From NCBI RefSeq assembly GCF_013340285.1, contig NZ_BLVO01000013.1:1568605-1632604 (forward strand): a stretch of DNA of 64,000 nucleotides, written 5' to 3'. Made by a program: the position numbers and the translations under genes. The notes beneath the pieces are model-generated. The model made no database searches. It worked only from the letters and a program-made list of their open reading frames with translations, and was not told the origin of the DNA. Shown here one piece after another: positions 25,367 through 33,214 of the stretch. Source of the DNA: Desulfovibrio subterraneus. Its GTDB lineage: Bacteria > Desulfobacterota > Desulfovibrionia > Desulfovibrionales > Desulfovibrionaceae. Position 1 is the stretch's first letter; each line of letters begins with the position of its first letter.

Positions 25367-25921
25367 TTATTTCGCAAATGACCGGGTGAAAAGGCCTTCA
25401 ATGGCTTCCACGCCTTCCTCATCGAGGAAGCGGGTGCCGGTGGCGGTGAAATGACGATGAGTGATCACCGGATTTTCAACAGCCTCCCATGCATCCTTTT
25501 CCCACTTGAACCAGCGGCTCTGAATCTGATCAAAAACATACAGCGGCTTGTTGCAGATCTTGGCGAATTCAGCACCCCAGCCGGTGCCGCCCTTGACGGT
25601 TCCGTCTTCCTGAATTTCGCCCACAACAAACACTTCATGCCCGCTGGAAACCTGCCAGCAGATGGACTGAAGCACCTTGCGGAAAAGAGGCGCGGTGGAA
25701 TAGTTGCGGCTCATCAGACGGGAAACATAGGTCAGGCTCACGTCTTTCAGCGCAAGTTCCTCGCTGGTAAGCACCCGCACGCCTCTGGTACGGTCAACCT
25801 TGTGTCCTTCAAAGCTGTAGTTAACTTCCTGAAGCCCGTACTTCTCAGCCGTTTCTCCAAAACAGGTCTCGGTTCCGCGAGCACCGCCGCTGTACAGGAT
25901 GCATTCCCTGGGATCAAGCAT
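25367..25921 (-). CDS. SLOG-like Rossmannoid protein of unknown function
   Basis: A 184-residue soluble protein. The start ILYSGGARGTETCFGETAEK resembles the glycine-rich N-terminus of SLOG/YspA-like proteins, which bind nucleotides or nucleotide-derived signals. Later, HEVFVVGEIQEDGTVKGGTG and WGAEFAKICNKPLYVFDQ fit the second half of such a fold (a GG-containing loop, then a strand ending in a short acidic motif). SLOG proteins range from DprA and LOG phosphoribohydrolases to sensors in anti-phage systems; here no partner gene is adjacent. GGAGGAATCCGA precedes ATG 25921. The family call is from pattern only. Confidence 0.55.
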   Translation of the reverse strand: MLDPRECILYSGGARGTETCFGETAEKYGLQEVNYSFEGHKVDRTRGVRVLTSEELALKDVSLTYVSRLMSRNYSTAPLFRKVLQSICWQVSSGHEVFVVGEIQEDGTVKGGTGWGAEFAKICNKPLYVFDQIQSRWFKWEKDAWEAVENPVITHRHFTATGTRFLDEEGVEAIEGLFTRSFAK

Positions 25922-26066
25922 TCGGATTCCTCCAGCGTTGCAGAATGATATTGCCCTGCCATACCAGCGTTACAGGGTGGTCGTATTATACGCAATTAGC
26001 CATGAGTGTATAGCCCCCATGTACGGCCGCATGGCCGATGGGGAAAGAAGAGAACATGCGGATGCA

Positions 26067-28391
26067 TCAACTCCCCGCCGGCAGCCGGAGGGATGTGACC
26101 ACGCCTCCGGCGGGATGTTCATGCACAGCCAGAGAGCCGTTGTGCCGCAGAACGAAGAGCAGGTACACCAGGGTCAGCTCCGCCCCCATGTACGGCACAA
26201 GAAGCATCTGGCGCTGTGCAAAGGCATCGGGCAGCATGCGGAGCTGTTCGTTGTATTCCATCACGGGGTTGCGGACACGAACTTCGATCTCGCTCTGTGA
26301 TGCCGAGGCTGTGACTGCAAGTTCTATCTCGCCCGACTGCCATACATCGGCGCATATCTTGCCGTGCCACCTGAAGAAACAGAGCAGCGCCAGTTCAAGC
26401 TCTTCGCGCACAAACAGCACCTCGGGTTTTCCTTCTTCCGAAAAGACAAACCGCACTCCGCGCTCATTGCCTGCAACGCCCAGCCATGCCTCAGTGGCAG
26501 CCAGATTGGCTGCCTTGCGGACCAGTTCACCAAGATTCACGGAAGAGAGCTTGTTTCTCTCTTCGTTCATAAAGACGGAAAGTTCTGCGCTCACCCTCGC
26601 CATGCCCTCGCTTGCCTCGCGAAGGCCCGACAGCATGCCGCTTATCCCCCTGCGGTTACAGTATGCGGTAATGGCTTCCATGGAAGTACCGCAAAGCCGG
26701 GCAGTTTCTTCATTCTCCGGCAGACTGCCGCCCAGCCTGCGATGAATATTCTGCACATCCAGCAAAATGGCGGACAGAGGGCTGTTGATCGACTTCGTCA
26801 CCTCCGAAACAGTTCCGCCGAGCGAGAAAAGCCATTCGGCTCCCATCAGATACTGGACAATACGCACCTGCCCGCTGACATCCACGCATCGCACCAGCAC
26901 CCTGTCGCTTTCCGAAGAACGGACGGGACAGACAAGAATATCGGCATACACAGCCACACCGCCGAGCATGACAGGGCTGTTCGATATGTGCACAGCCTCT
27001 CTGCGCGCCAGGACAAGATCAATCCGCGATGGTGCCAGCGGCAGAGAAGAGAAAATGGTGAAGAAGTCCTTCCCTGCCCCAAGCTTGCCGGGAATTGTCG
27101 CCCACTGCTCCGCATTCCGGTTCCAGTCCACAATGCGTCCATCGCAGTCCAGTAACACAAGCGCTTCCGGCAGGCTGTCTATGATGGATTTGAAAGATTC
27201 CTGTGAATCCAGCAGCCCCCTGCGTGCCGCATCAAGCCTGTTCTGCGCCTCCATACGCTGTAAGTGCTTTCTATGCCTGAACAGCACTACCAGGCCCGCA
27301 ACTCCGGCAAGAATAACGGCCATAGCCACGTACATGGCTCTTGAGTCTGAAAGAATGCGGGTAAAAGAATGAGGAACAGGATTCACAAGCTCCGCACCGG
27401 ATGGCAGACGCGAGACATCAAGATGCCAGCGGGCCATGAGCGAGGCATCGAACATGCACACGTTGGGGCTTTTATCTGTCACCGGAATGCTGCCGGGAGA
27501 TTTGCCGTTGTGCAGAATATCAAGCACCATCAAAGCAGCCGCACGGGCCTGATGGTAGTGGCTGACCACTATGCCCCCCATGAGTCCGCCGCCTATGCCA
27601 TGCCGCCAGAGATGATATACCGGCACGGGACTGGCGGAAACGACTCTCTTCATCCCCGTTGCAAAGTCATAACGGACTCCGCGGACATCTCCGTATGCCG
27701 AGAGGAGCAGCAGCGCCGTATCCTGCTGCAGATGCTTCAGCTGTTCCTCAAGCTCGTTCCAGCTCAGCCGGGCAAGGTCCATCGCATCCAGCGTGCCGGA
27801 GGGATACTCGCCCTTCAGCTGCAGGAAGGACCGCAAATCGCCCCTGCCGCTCAACGTGTCATCCGCTATGGCTATGACCCGTTTGACGGAAGGACTCAGG
27901 GTGAAGATGAGGTCGATGGTCGGCTTCAGCGAAACGGCTTCAATGACGCCGGTGACACCCGGGTCCCCGTTCATGGACAAGGCAAAGTCCACGTCATTCA
28001 CCCCGCAGAAGACTATGGGAAGGCCCTTGAAAAGCGTATCCCTGTAGCGCAGGGCAAAATGCAGGGCGTTATCGTCCGAGGTAAGCACCGCAGCATAGGC
28101 AGGACGCCTCTGCAGTTTGTAGGCGAGGGGTTTTGCCGCCAGCTCAGTTATCTGTTCGTCCGGATGACGCTTTGTATCGAGGTATTCAACATCCATCTCC
28201 ACGCCCACGGGCGCAAATACGGACATGGCACCATCGTGCACCAGACCGGCCGTGGGAAATTCGGGATGATAGGAATTGAGTTGCAGAACCCTATATGCAC
28301 CGGACGCCTCTGAAATCATGGAGAATCCCAGAAAAATCAGGCAGGGCAGCAGATATTTCAGTATCCGTATGGCAGTGGATTGCAGATTCAT
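26067..28391 (-). CDS. ABC-binding-protein/PAS sensor with a degenerate histidine kinase core
   Basis: A 774-residue protein. A signal/membrane segment (residues 10-28) precedes a periplasmic ABC substrate-binding-like domain (about 33-320, YRVLQLNSYHPEFP, GLPIVFCGVND, GGIVVSHYHQARAAA). A second membrane segment (352-372) leads to a PAS domain (395-505). The position of the H-box reads VTKSINSPLSAIL; in related kinases it is AHEINNPL, so the His is Lys533 and the Glu is Ser534. The ATPase region (660-774) lacks a recognisable N-box and DxGxG box and keeps only the final GVVTSLRLP. It may be a signalling-dead sensor or work by protein contact. No response regulator is adjacent. Confidence 0.75.
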   Translation of the reverse strand: MNLQSTAIRILKYLLPCLIFLGFSMISEASGAYRVLQLNSYHPEFPTAGLVHDGAMSVFAPVGVEMDVEYLDTKRHPDEQITELAAKPLAYKLQRRPAYAAVLTSDDNALHFALRYRDTLFKGLPIVFCGVNDVDFALSMNGDPGVTGVIEAVSLKPTIDLIFTLSPSVKRVIAIADDTLSGRGDLRSFLQLKGEYPSGTLDAMDLARLSWNELEEQLKHLQQDTALLLLSAYGDVRGVRYDFATGMKRVVSASPVPVYHLWRHGIGGGLMGGIVVSHYHQARAAALMVLDILHNGKSPGSIPVTDKSPNVCMFDASLMARWHLDVSRLPSGAELVNPVPHSFTRILSDSRAMYVAMAVILAGVAGLVVLFRHRKHLQRMEAQNRLDAARRGLLDSQESFKSIIDSLPEALVLLDCDGRIVDWNRNAEQWATIPGKLGAGKDFFTIFSSLPLAPSRIDLVLARREAVHISNSPVMLGGVAVYADILVCPVRSSESDRVLVRCVDVSGQVRIVQYLMGAEWLFSLGGTVSEVTKSINSPLSAILLDVQNIHRRLGGSLPENEETARLCGTSMEAITAYCNRRGISGMLSGLREASEGMARVSAELSVFMNEERNKLSSVNLGELVRKAANLAATEAWLGVAGNERGVRFVFSEEGKPEVLFVREELELALLCFFRWHGKICADVWQSGEIELAVTASASQSEIEVRVRNPVMEYNEQLRMLPDAFAQRQMLLVPYMGAELTLVYLLFVLRHNGSLAVHEHPAGGVVTSLRLPAGS

Positions 28392-28467
28392 ACCTTACAA
28401 TAGCGCCCGAGGCTGACTACGTGCAAGGTAATGCCGTAAAATATCAATGGTCGAAAAGGCGTTCCAT

Positions 28468-29589
28468 TCAGATTCCCCGCGCCAGCACCCTGGAAAGCCG
28501 CGCATTGAGCCAATGCAGGTCGCCTACAGTCAGGGGAAAGAGACCGGGATTGAGCTTTGCCACGATAAGGGTGTTGCCGTCACGGGTAAGCACTTCAAGC
28601 GTGCACCTGCGATAGCGGGGAGCGTTTACCCTGAACGCCATGACCTGCTGTCTGGGAATGGAAAACGATTCCTTTTCGTTATCAAGGCAGTAATATCCGC
28701 AGTGCAGTTCTTCATCATCCAGCGCCACGTATCCGCTGCACAGGGCCCCGTGCAAAAAACGCCACGAAATCTGATAGGCAAGCACCCCTGCAATGATGGT
28801 GGCGGCCACGGCAACCCAATGATTACCGTCTTCCTTGAGGAACTCCAGAATGCCCATGGCACCTATGCCCAGCATACCCACACCCACAAGGGCCATGAGT
28901 CCCATGACAACAAGGCCGGATGAGAGCGTCCACACATAGCCTGCGCCGCGCCTGTCTTCCCTGTAACGGATGACGGAACCGGGCGGGGGGGAATCCGGTG
29001 CAGCACCTGCGTCGGCAGCATAGGTTGCGGTTGCCTCGTGCGCTGCATCCAATCCTGCATCATCCACCACGGGCAGTCCCGTGCGCTTGGCAAGCAGATT
29101 GGCAAGAGTCACAATTTCCTGCGCAGTGACGGATTTGTCCATGGTTTCATAGCCTGAATCGCGGCGGAGAATATCCAGCGTGAATTCCGGCCTGCCCGGG
29201 CGCTTGGAGGCGTGCACAAGTTCTTCCTTTCTGTCATGCACGGAAACATTCACCATGCGGACGACGCGGGCAATGCGCAGGGCTGCTATCTCGCTGAAAG
29301 GAATGACATAGATATCCGTCTTCTGGCGCCCCATGACGTAGACAGCCTTATCGGCAATGTTCACCTCATAGGCCCTCTTCTGGCTTCTCACCAGAATGGC
29401 TGTAAGAAAAAATGCGCAGGCAACCATCAGCAGCACTACCATCTGCAGGTGCTGCCCTGTCTGCAAGGCTGCGGCAACGCCGAAAGCACAGCCAATGACA
29501 ATACAACAGCCCATGGCAACGGCAGGCACCATGCTCGGGACCAGACGGATAACCGATTCGTTTTCTTCTGCAATTCGTAAGAGGCTCAT
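28468..29589 (-). CDS. Duplicated membrane protein with PH-like halves, unknown function
   Basis: A 373-residue protein that I do not recognise by name. It has two similar halves: each has two membrane segments (VAMGCCIVIGCAFGVAAALQ and MVVLLMVACAFFLTAILV; then LVVMGLMALVGVGMLGIGAM and WVAVAATIIAGVLAYQI) followed by a beta-rich region that looks PH-like (DIYVIPFSEIAALRIARVV; ESFSIPRQQVMAFRVNAP). The link between halves is Ala/Pro-rich. ATG 29589 is used; the longer open frame has no better site. Its start is 125 bases from the chemoreceptor stop, with a terminator between. Confidence 0.6.
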   Translation of the reverse strand: MSLLRIAEENESVIRLVPSMVPAVAMGCCIVIGCAFGVAAALQTGQHLQMVVLLMVACAFFLTAILVRSQKRAYEVNIADKAVYVMGRQKTDIYVIPFSEIAALRIARVVRMVNVSVHDRKEELVHASKRPGRPEFTLDILRRDSGYETMDKSVTAQEIVTLANLLAKRTGLPVVDDAGLDAAHEATATYAADAGAAPDSPPPGSVIRYREDRRGAGYVWTLSSGLVVMGLMALVGVGMLGIGAMGILEFLKEDGNHWVAVAATIIAGVLAYQISWRFLHGALCSGYVALDDEELHCGYYCLDNEKESFSIPRQQVMAFRVNAPRYRRCTLEVLTRDGNTLIVAKLNPGLFPLTVGDLHWLNARLSRVLARGI

Positions 29590-29644
29590 GGACGGCACTC
29601 TATCCTCAACGCCTTTCCGGGGCAATGAAAAGCGCGAAGAATAC

Positions 29645-29674
29645 AAAAAAAGCGCCCGCCGGGGCGGGCGCTTT
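29645..29674 (-). terminator. Terminator after the HBM chemoreceptor
   Basis: AGCGCCCGCC (29651-29660) pairs with GGCGGGCGCT (29663-29672); seven T follow on the - strand. It lies 40 bases after the stop of the chemoreceptor gene. Confidence 0.85.
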
Positions 29675-29713
29675 GCTGCGCTACTTATGGCCGTAATCCG
29701 GCACTACACAAAG

Positions 29714-31744
29714 CTAGAAGCGTTCAAAATCATCATCTGACGCTTCCTTCATATCCAGCGCAATGCCTGCGCCGGATGATGCGCCCGATGCCCCGCCGGA
29801 AGACTTGCCGGAAGCGGCCAGCTTACGGGGCTTTCCGGCTCCTCCGCCCGCCTTGTTTCTTGCGGGCTGCGCATAGCCGGCCTTAACCTGTCTGGGGGCC
29901 TGAGCATGCACCGAAGAGCCGCTGTGATGGTCAATCTTGAAGAAGGCAATGTTCTGCATGAGCTGTTCAGCCTGCGAAGCCAACTCTTCCGAAGTGGATG
30001 CCATTTCTTCGGATGCCGATGCGTTCTGCTGCACAACCGTGTCGAGCTGCTGTATGGCCTTGTTGATCTGTTCGGCTCCGGAATTCTGCTCGTTGCTGGC
30101 TGCGGCAATTTCCTGCACAAGGTTCGCCGTTTTTTGAATGTCAGGCACAATCTTGTTCAGCATCTCACCGGCAGCCTGCGCCACCTGAACACTTGAGGAT
30201 GACAGCTCGCTTATCTCGGCTGCGGCCTCACCCGAACGTTCGGCAAGCTTGCGTACTTCCGATGCGACCACCGCAAAGCCCTTGCCGTGTTCTCCGGCCC
30301 GCGCGGCCTCAATGGCGGCGTTCAGCGCAAGCAGGTTGGTCTGGCGGGCTATTTCCTCGATAATGGAAATCTTCTCGGCAATCTTGTTCATGGCTTCAAC
30401 AGTGCGGGAGACCGCCCTGCCACCTTCTTCCGCGTCTCTGGCGGCCTTAAGCGACATCTGCTCGGTCTGGGCTGCGTTTTCGGCATTCTGCCGAATGTTG
30501 GAGGCCATTTCCTCCATGGAGGAAGAAATCTCTTCCACTGCGGCAGCCTGTTCGGTTGCTCCCTGAGACATGCTGGTGCTTGAGGCGGCAAGCTCTTCGC
30601 TGCCGGACGAAACATTTTCGGCAGCGCTCTGCACCTCACCCACCACCTCACGCAGACGGCCCACCATGGTGCGCAGGGCATCGGCAAGCATGCCCACTTC
30701 ATCCCGCTGGTTCACGTCCACGGTTGCCCGCAGGTCGCCACCGGAAAGCAGCTGCGCAAAGGCAATGCCCTTTGCCAACGGAACGGTGATTCCTCTGGTA
30801 ATGAACACCGCAAGCAGCACGGCAACAACAATGGCAAATGCGGACATAGCGCTCATTATGGATACCGCGCTCTGAATCTGGGCATCCATTTTGTCCTTCT
30901 GGTTATTACGCGCTTCTTCGCAAATGGCGCGTGCTTCGCGCGCGCTCGCAATCATGTTGGTGTTAGCCTTGTCCTGTTCCTGCATCATGCCGTGGTACAG
31001 GCGGAAGCCATCGTGATATGTCTTCACCGAAGCCTTGAGCGCATCTATGGATGCAAGGTTCTCCTTGCTCTCAAGACGGGTGCGCAGGTCGGCTGTCAGC
31101 TCCAGAACTTTGGCCATGTCATCGTCCACCGCTGCGGCGTATTTGGCATCGGAAGAGATGATCAGTTCCTTTTCGTTCTTGCGGGCATCAAGGAACCACT
31201 TGATGATACGGTTTGCGTCATCGGCATTGCGCAGCTTCAGGTCCACAAGGGCCGATGCGGCTCCGGCGGCCCGCAACTGAACCAGCTGCTGCTTGAGATT
31301 GGCGCGGATGTCTTCCGCTTCAGACAGCACTGCCTGCGCGTTCGCCCGCATCTTATCCATCATGGCAAAACGTTCGTTACTCCCCTTCACATACAGCAGG
31401 AAGGACGAGTCGTATTTGCCTACCGCAGCGGAAACATCATCCATCTGTTTCAGATTGACGGGATCGCTGAACTTGACCCTGCTGTCTGCAATCTGCTTGT
31501 GCATGGACACGATGATCTCAGCATGCTTCTTACGTGATTCATCGTCTCGCCGGATAATGAAGTTCTTTTCCTGCAGACGGGCATCCATGATCAACTTGAC
31601 CAGCCGGTTCATGTCGTCCGCCTTGCCCACCCGCTCTTCAATGCCCCATATGCCGCTCAGTCCCACCCAGGCGACAACCAGAGTAAGACCTATCAACGCG
31701 CCGAAACCGATGGCCAATTTCCAGGCCAGCTTAAGATTCTTCAT
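29714..31744 (-). CDS. Methyl-accepting chemotaxis protein with helical periplasmic sensor
   Basis: A 676-residue receptor. One membrane segment at about 8-30, an all-helical periplasmic domain (35-305) with two repeats of a DARxxEKxxI motif ([17 protein letters not shown] and [17 protein letters not shown]), which is the helical bimodular (HBM) sensor pattern, then a second segment ([15 protein letters not shown]), a HAMP domain and the signalling domain with [22 protein letters not shown] at the tip. The C-terminal tail is long, Gly/Ser/Lys-rich and ends DDDFERF; there is no NWETF-type CheR tether. ATG 31744 has CTGGAGCG upstream. Confidence 0.92.
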   Translation of the reverse strand: MKNLKLAWKLAIGFGALIGLTLVVAWVGLSGIWGIEERVGKADDMNRLVKLIMDARLQEKNFIIRRDDESRKKHAEIIVSMHKQIADSRVKFSDPVNLKQMDDVSAAVGKYDSSFLLYVKGSNERFAMMDKMRANAQAVLSEAEDIRANLKQQLVQLRAAGAASALVDLKLRNADDANRIIKWFLDARKNEKELIISSDAKYAAAVDDDMAKVLELTADLRTRLESKENLASIDALKASVKTYHDGFRLYHGMMQEQDKANTNMIASAREARAICEEARNNQKDKMDAQIQSAVSIMSAMSAFAIVVAVLLAVFITRGITVPLAKGIAFAQLLSGGDLRATVDVNQRDEVGMLADALRTMVGRLREVVGEVQSAAENVSSGSEELAASSTSMSQGATEQAAAVEEISSSMEEMASNIRQNAENAAQTEQMSLKAARDAEEGGRAVSRTVEAMNKIAEKISIIEEIARQTNLLALNAAIEAARAGEHGKGFAVVASEVRKLAERSGEAAAEISELSSSSVQVAQAAGEMLNKIVPDIQKTANLVQEIAAASNEQNSGAEQINKAIQQLDTVVQQNASASEEMASTSEELASQAEQLMQNIAFFKIDHHSGSSVHAQAPRQVKAGYAQPARNKAGGGAGKPRKLAASGKSSGGASGASSGAGIALDMKEASDDDFERF

Positions 31745-31864
31745 GGATACGCTCCAGCTGAGAAGATGATAAATGCTCACAGAATAACAAGCGTTCACTC
31801 TCAAAGAACACCTTAACGAATAAAGAACAATACGAAAAGAATGAAGGAAAATTATCATGTTCGC

Positions 31865-31891
31865 AAAAAAACCGGCCAAAAGGCCGGTTTT
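31865..31891 (-). terminator. Terminator of the type I secretion pair
   Basis: ACCGGCC (31871-31877) and GGCCGGT (31882-31888) form a stem around AAAA, with seven T on the - strand. It lies 37 bases after the HlyD-like stop. Confidence 0.8.
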
Positions 31892-31927
31892 CAACAAACA
31901 TACGAAGTATGATTACCCCATGCTATA

Positions 31928-33214
31928 TCAGCGCTCCTGCATGGAGAAGGTAAGAGACGACATGAAGGGAGAAAGAATATACTCAAGCACTGTGCGAGAT
32001 CCGGTATGTATGGAACACGCGACAACCATGCCGGGATAGAGGCAGTAGCGGTTATTTCCACGCTCAAAGCAGGAATTTTCTGTCTCTATACGCACCTTGT
32101 AGAATGTCTTGCCCTGCCTGTCCACGACCACATCAGGTGATATGCGGGCAACGGAACCCTTAATGCGACCGAAACGCCGTGCATCTGCCGAGGTCAACGA
32201 TATTCTGACATCCTGCCCGAGAGCCACATAGCCTATATCATTGACCGGAAGGTGCGCCTCCACAACCAGCTTGTCACTTGTGGGAACAATGGTCATTACG
32301 GTGCCGCCCGGCTCCACGACTTCTCCGGGAGCGGCAAAAGCCAATTGCTTCACCACACCGTCCACGGGCGAACGCAGCACTGTCCGCTTCAGGGTATCCT
32401 CAAACTTCTTCATGCGCTCGGAGAGTTCGTCGTATTCCTGCTGCGCCCTGCGTTCATCCTCGCGGGCCTTTTCACGGAACTGTGATTCCACACGATCCGC
32501 CGCGGTAACCGCCTCCGAATATTGCGAACGCATTTTCCCCAACTGGGCTTTATCCTGCTCGATGCGGCTTTCGAGATTGTTTACTTCGCGCTGCAGCTGA
32601 ATATACTTCAGCTCTGTCGCCAGCTGTTCCTTGAAAAGTTCTTCCGTTATCTTCATTTCTTTGCGCAGCAGTACCAGCGCATCGCGCTGCTTTTCGATAC
32701 GCACCGTCACACTGCGAACCTCCTGCTCACTCTGGATGATCTGCTGCCGCCGCTCGGCCAGCTGCCCTGCCAGAGTGTCCATGGAAGAAGCAAACAGTCT
32801 GCGCGCGGCGGCCACCTTATCGGGCAGGGTCGCCTGAATATTCATGGGTACCACCAGATCAGCAGCCAGATTGGACATTGCCTGATACCGGAGAATGTCT
32901 ACACGCAGCGATTCAAGCCGGACACGCACTTCCTCGACTGATGACCCCTGCTGGGTTCCTTCCAGTTCCACAAGTTCCTGCCCCTGCGTGACCACCTCGC
33001 CCTCGCGCACCTTGATTTCCCGTATGATTCCCCCTTCCAGATGCTGAACCCGCTTGACCAGCGAGGATGGAACCACCTCGCCCTCGGCCAGACTCACGAT
33101 ATCCAGCCTGCCCACGCTCGCCCAGAGGAGAAAGGCAACACACCCCGCCATACAGAGCCACAGGAAGGCCCGCGTTGTGGTATCCAGCTGCAGATGGGAA
33201 CCGTTCATTTTCAT
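31928..33214 (-). CDS. HlyD-family type I secretion membrane fusion protein
   Basis: A 428-residue inner-membrane adaptor. A membrane segment (about 15-35) is followed by the biotinyl-lipoyl half-motif (GGIIREIKVREGEVVTQGQEL), a long coiled coil (about 140-290) and the second half (VLRSPVDGVVKQLAFAAPGEVVEPGGTVM) plus the HlyD C-terminal beta domain. It would bridge the ABC ATPase to a TolC-type pore, whose gene is not in this window. Its ATG 33214 overlaps the ABC stop as ATGA; ATG 33208 is an alternative start. Confidence 0.92.
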   Translation of the reverse strand: MKMNGSHLQLDTTTRAFLWLCMAGCVAFLLWASVGRLDIVSLAEGEVVPSSLVKRVQHLEGGIIREIKVREGEVVTQGQELVELEGTQQGSSVEEVRVRLESLRVDILRYQAMSNLAADLVVPMNIQATLPDKVAAARRLFASSMDTLAGQLAERRQQIIQSEQEVRSVTVRIEKQRDALVLLRKEMKITEELFKEQLATELKYIQLQREVNNLESRIEQDKAQLGKMRSQYSEAVTAADRVESQFREKAREDERRAQQEYDELSERMKKFEDTLKRTVLRSPVDGVVKQLAFAAPGEVVEPGGTVMTIVPTSDKLVVEAHLPVNDIGYVALGQDVRISLTSADARRFGRIKGSVARISPDVVVDRQGKTFYKVRIETENSCFERGNNRYCLYPGMVVACSIHTGSRTVLEYILSPFMSSLTFSMQER

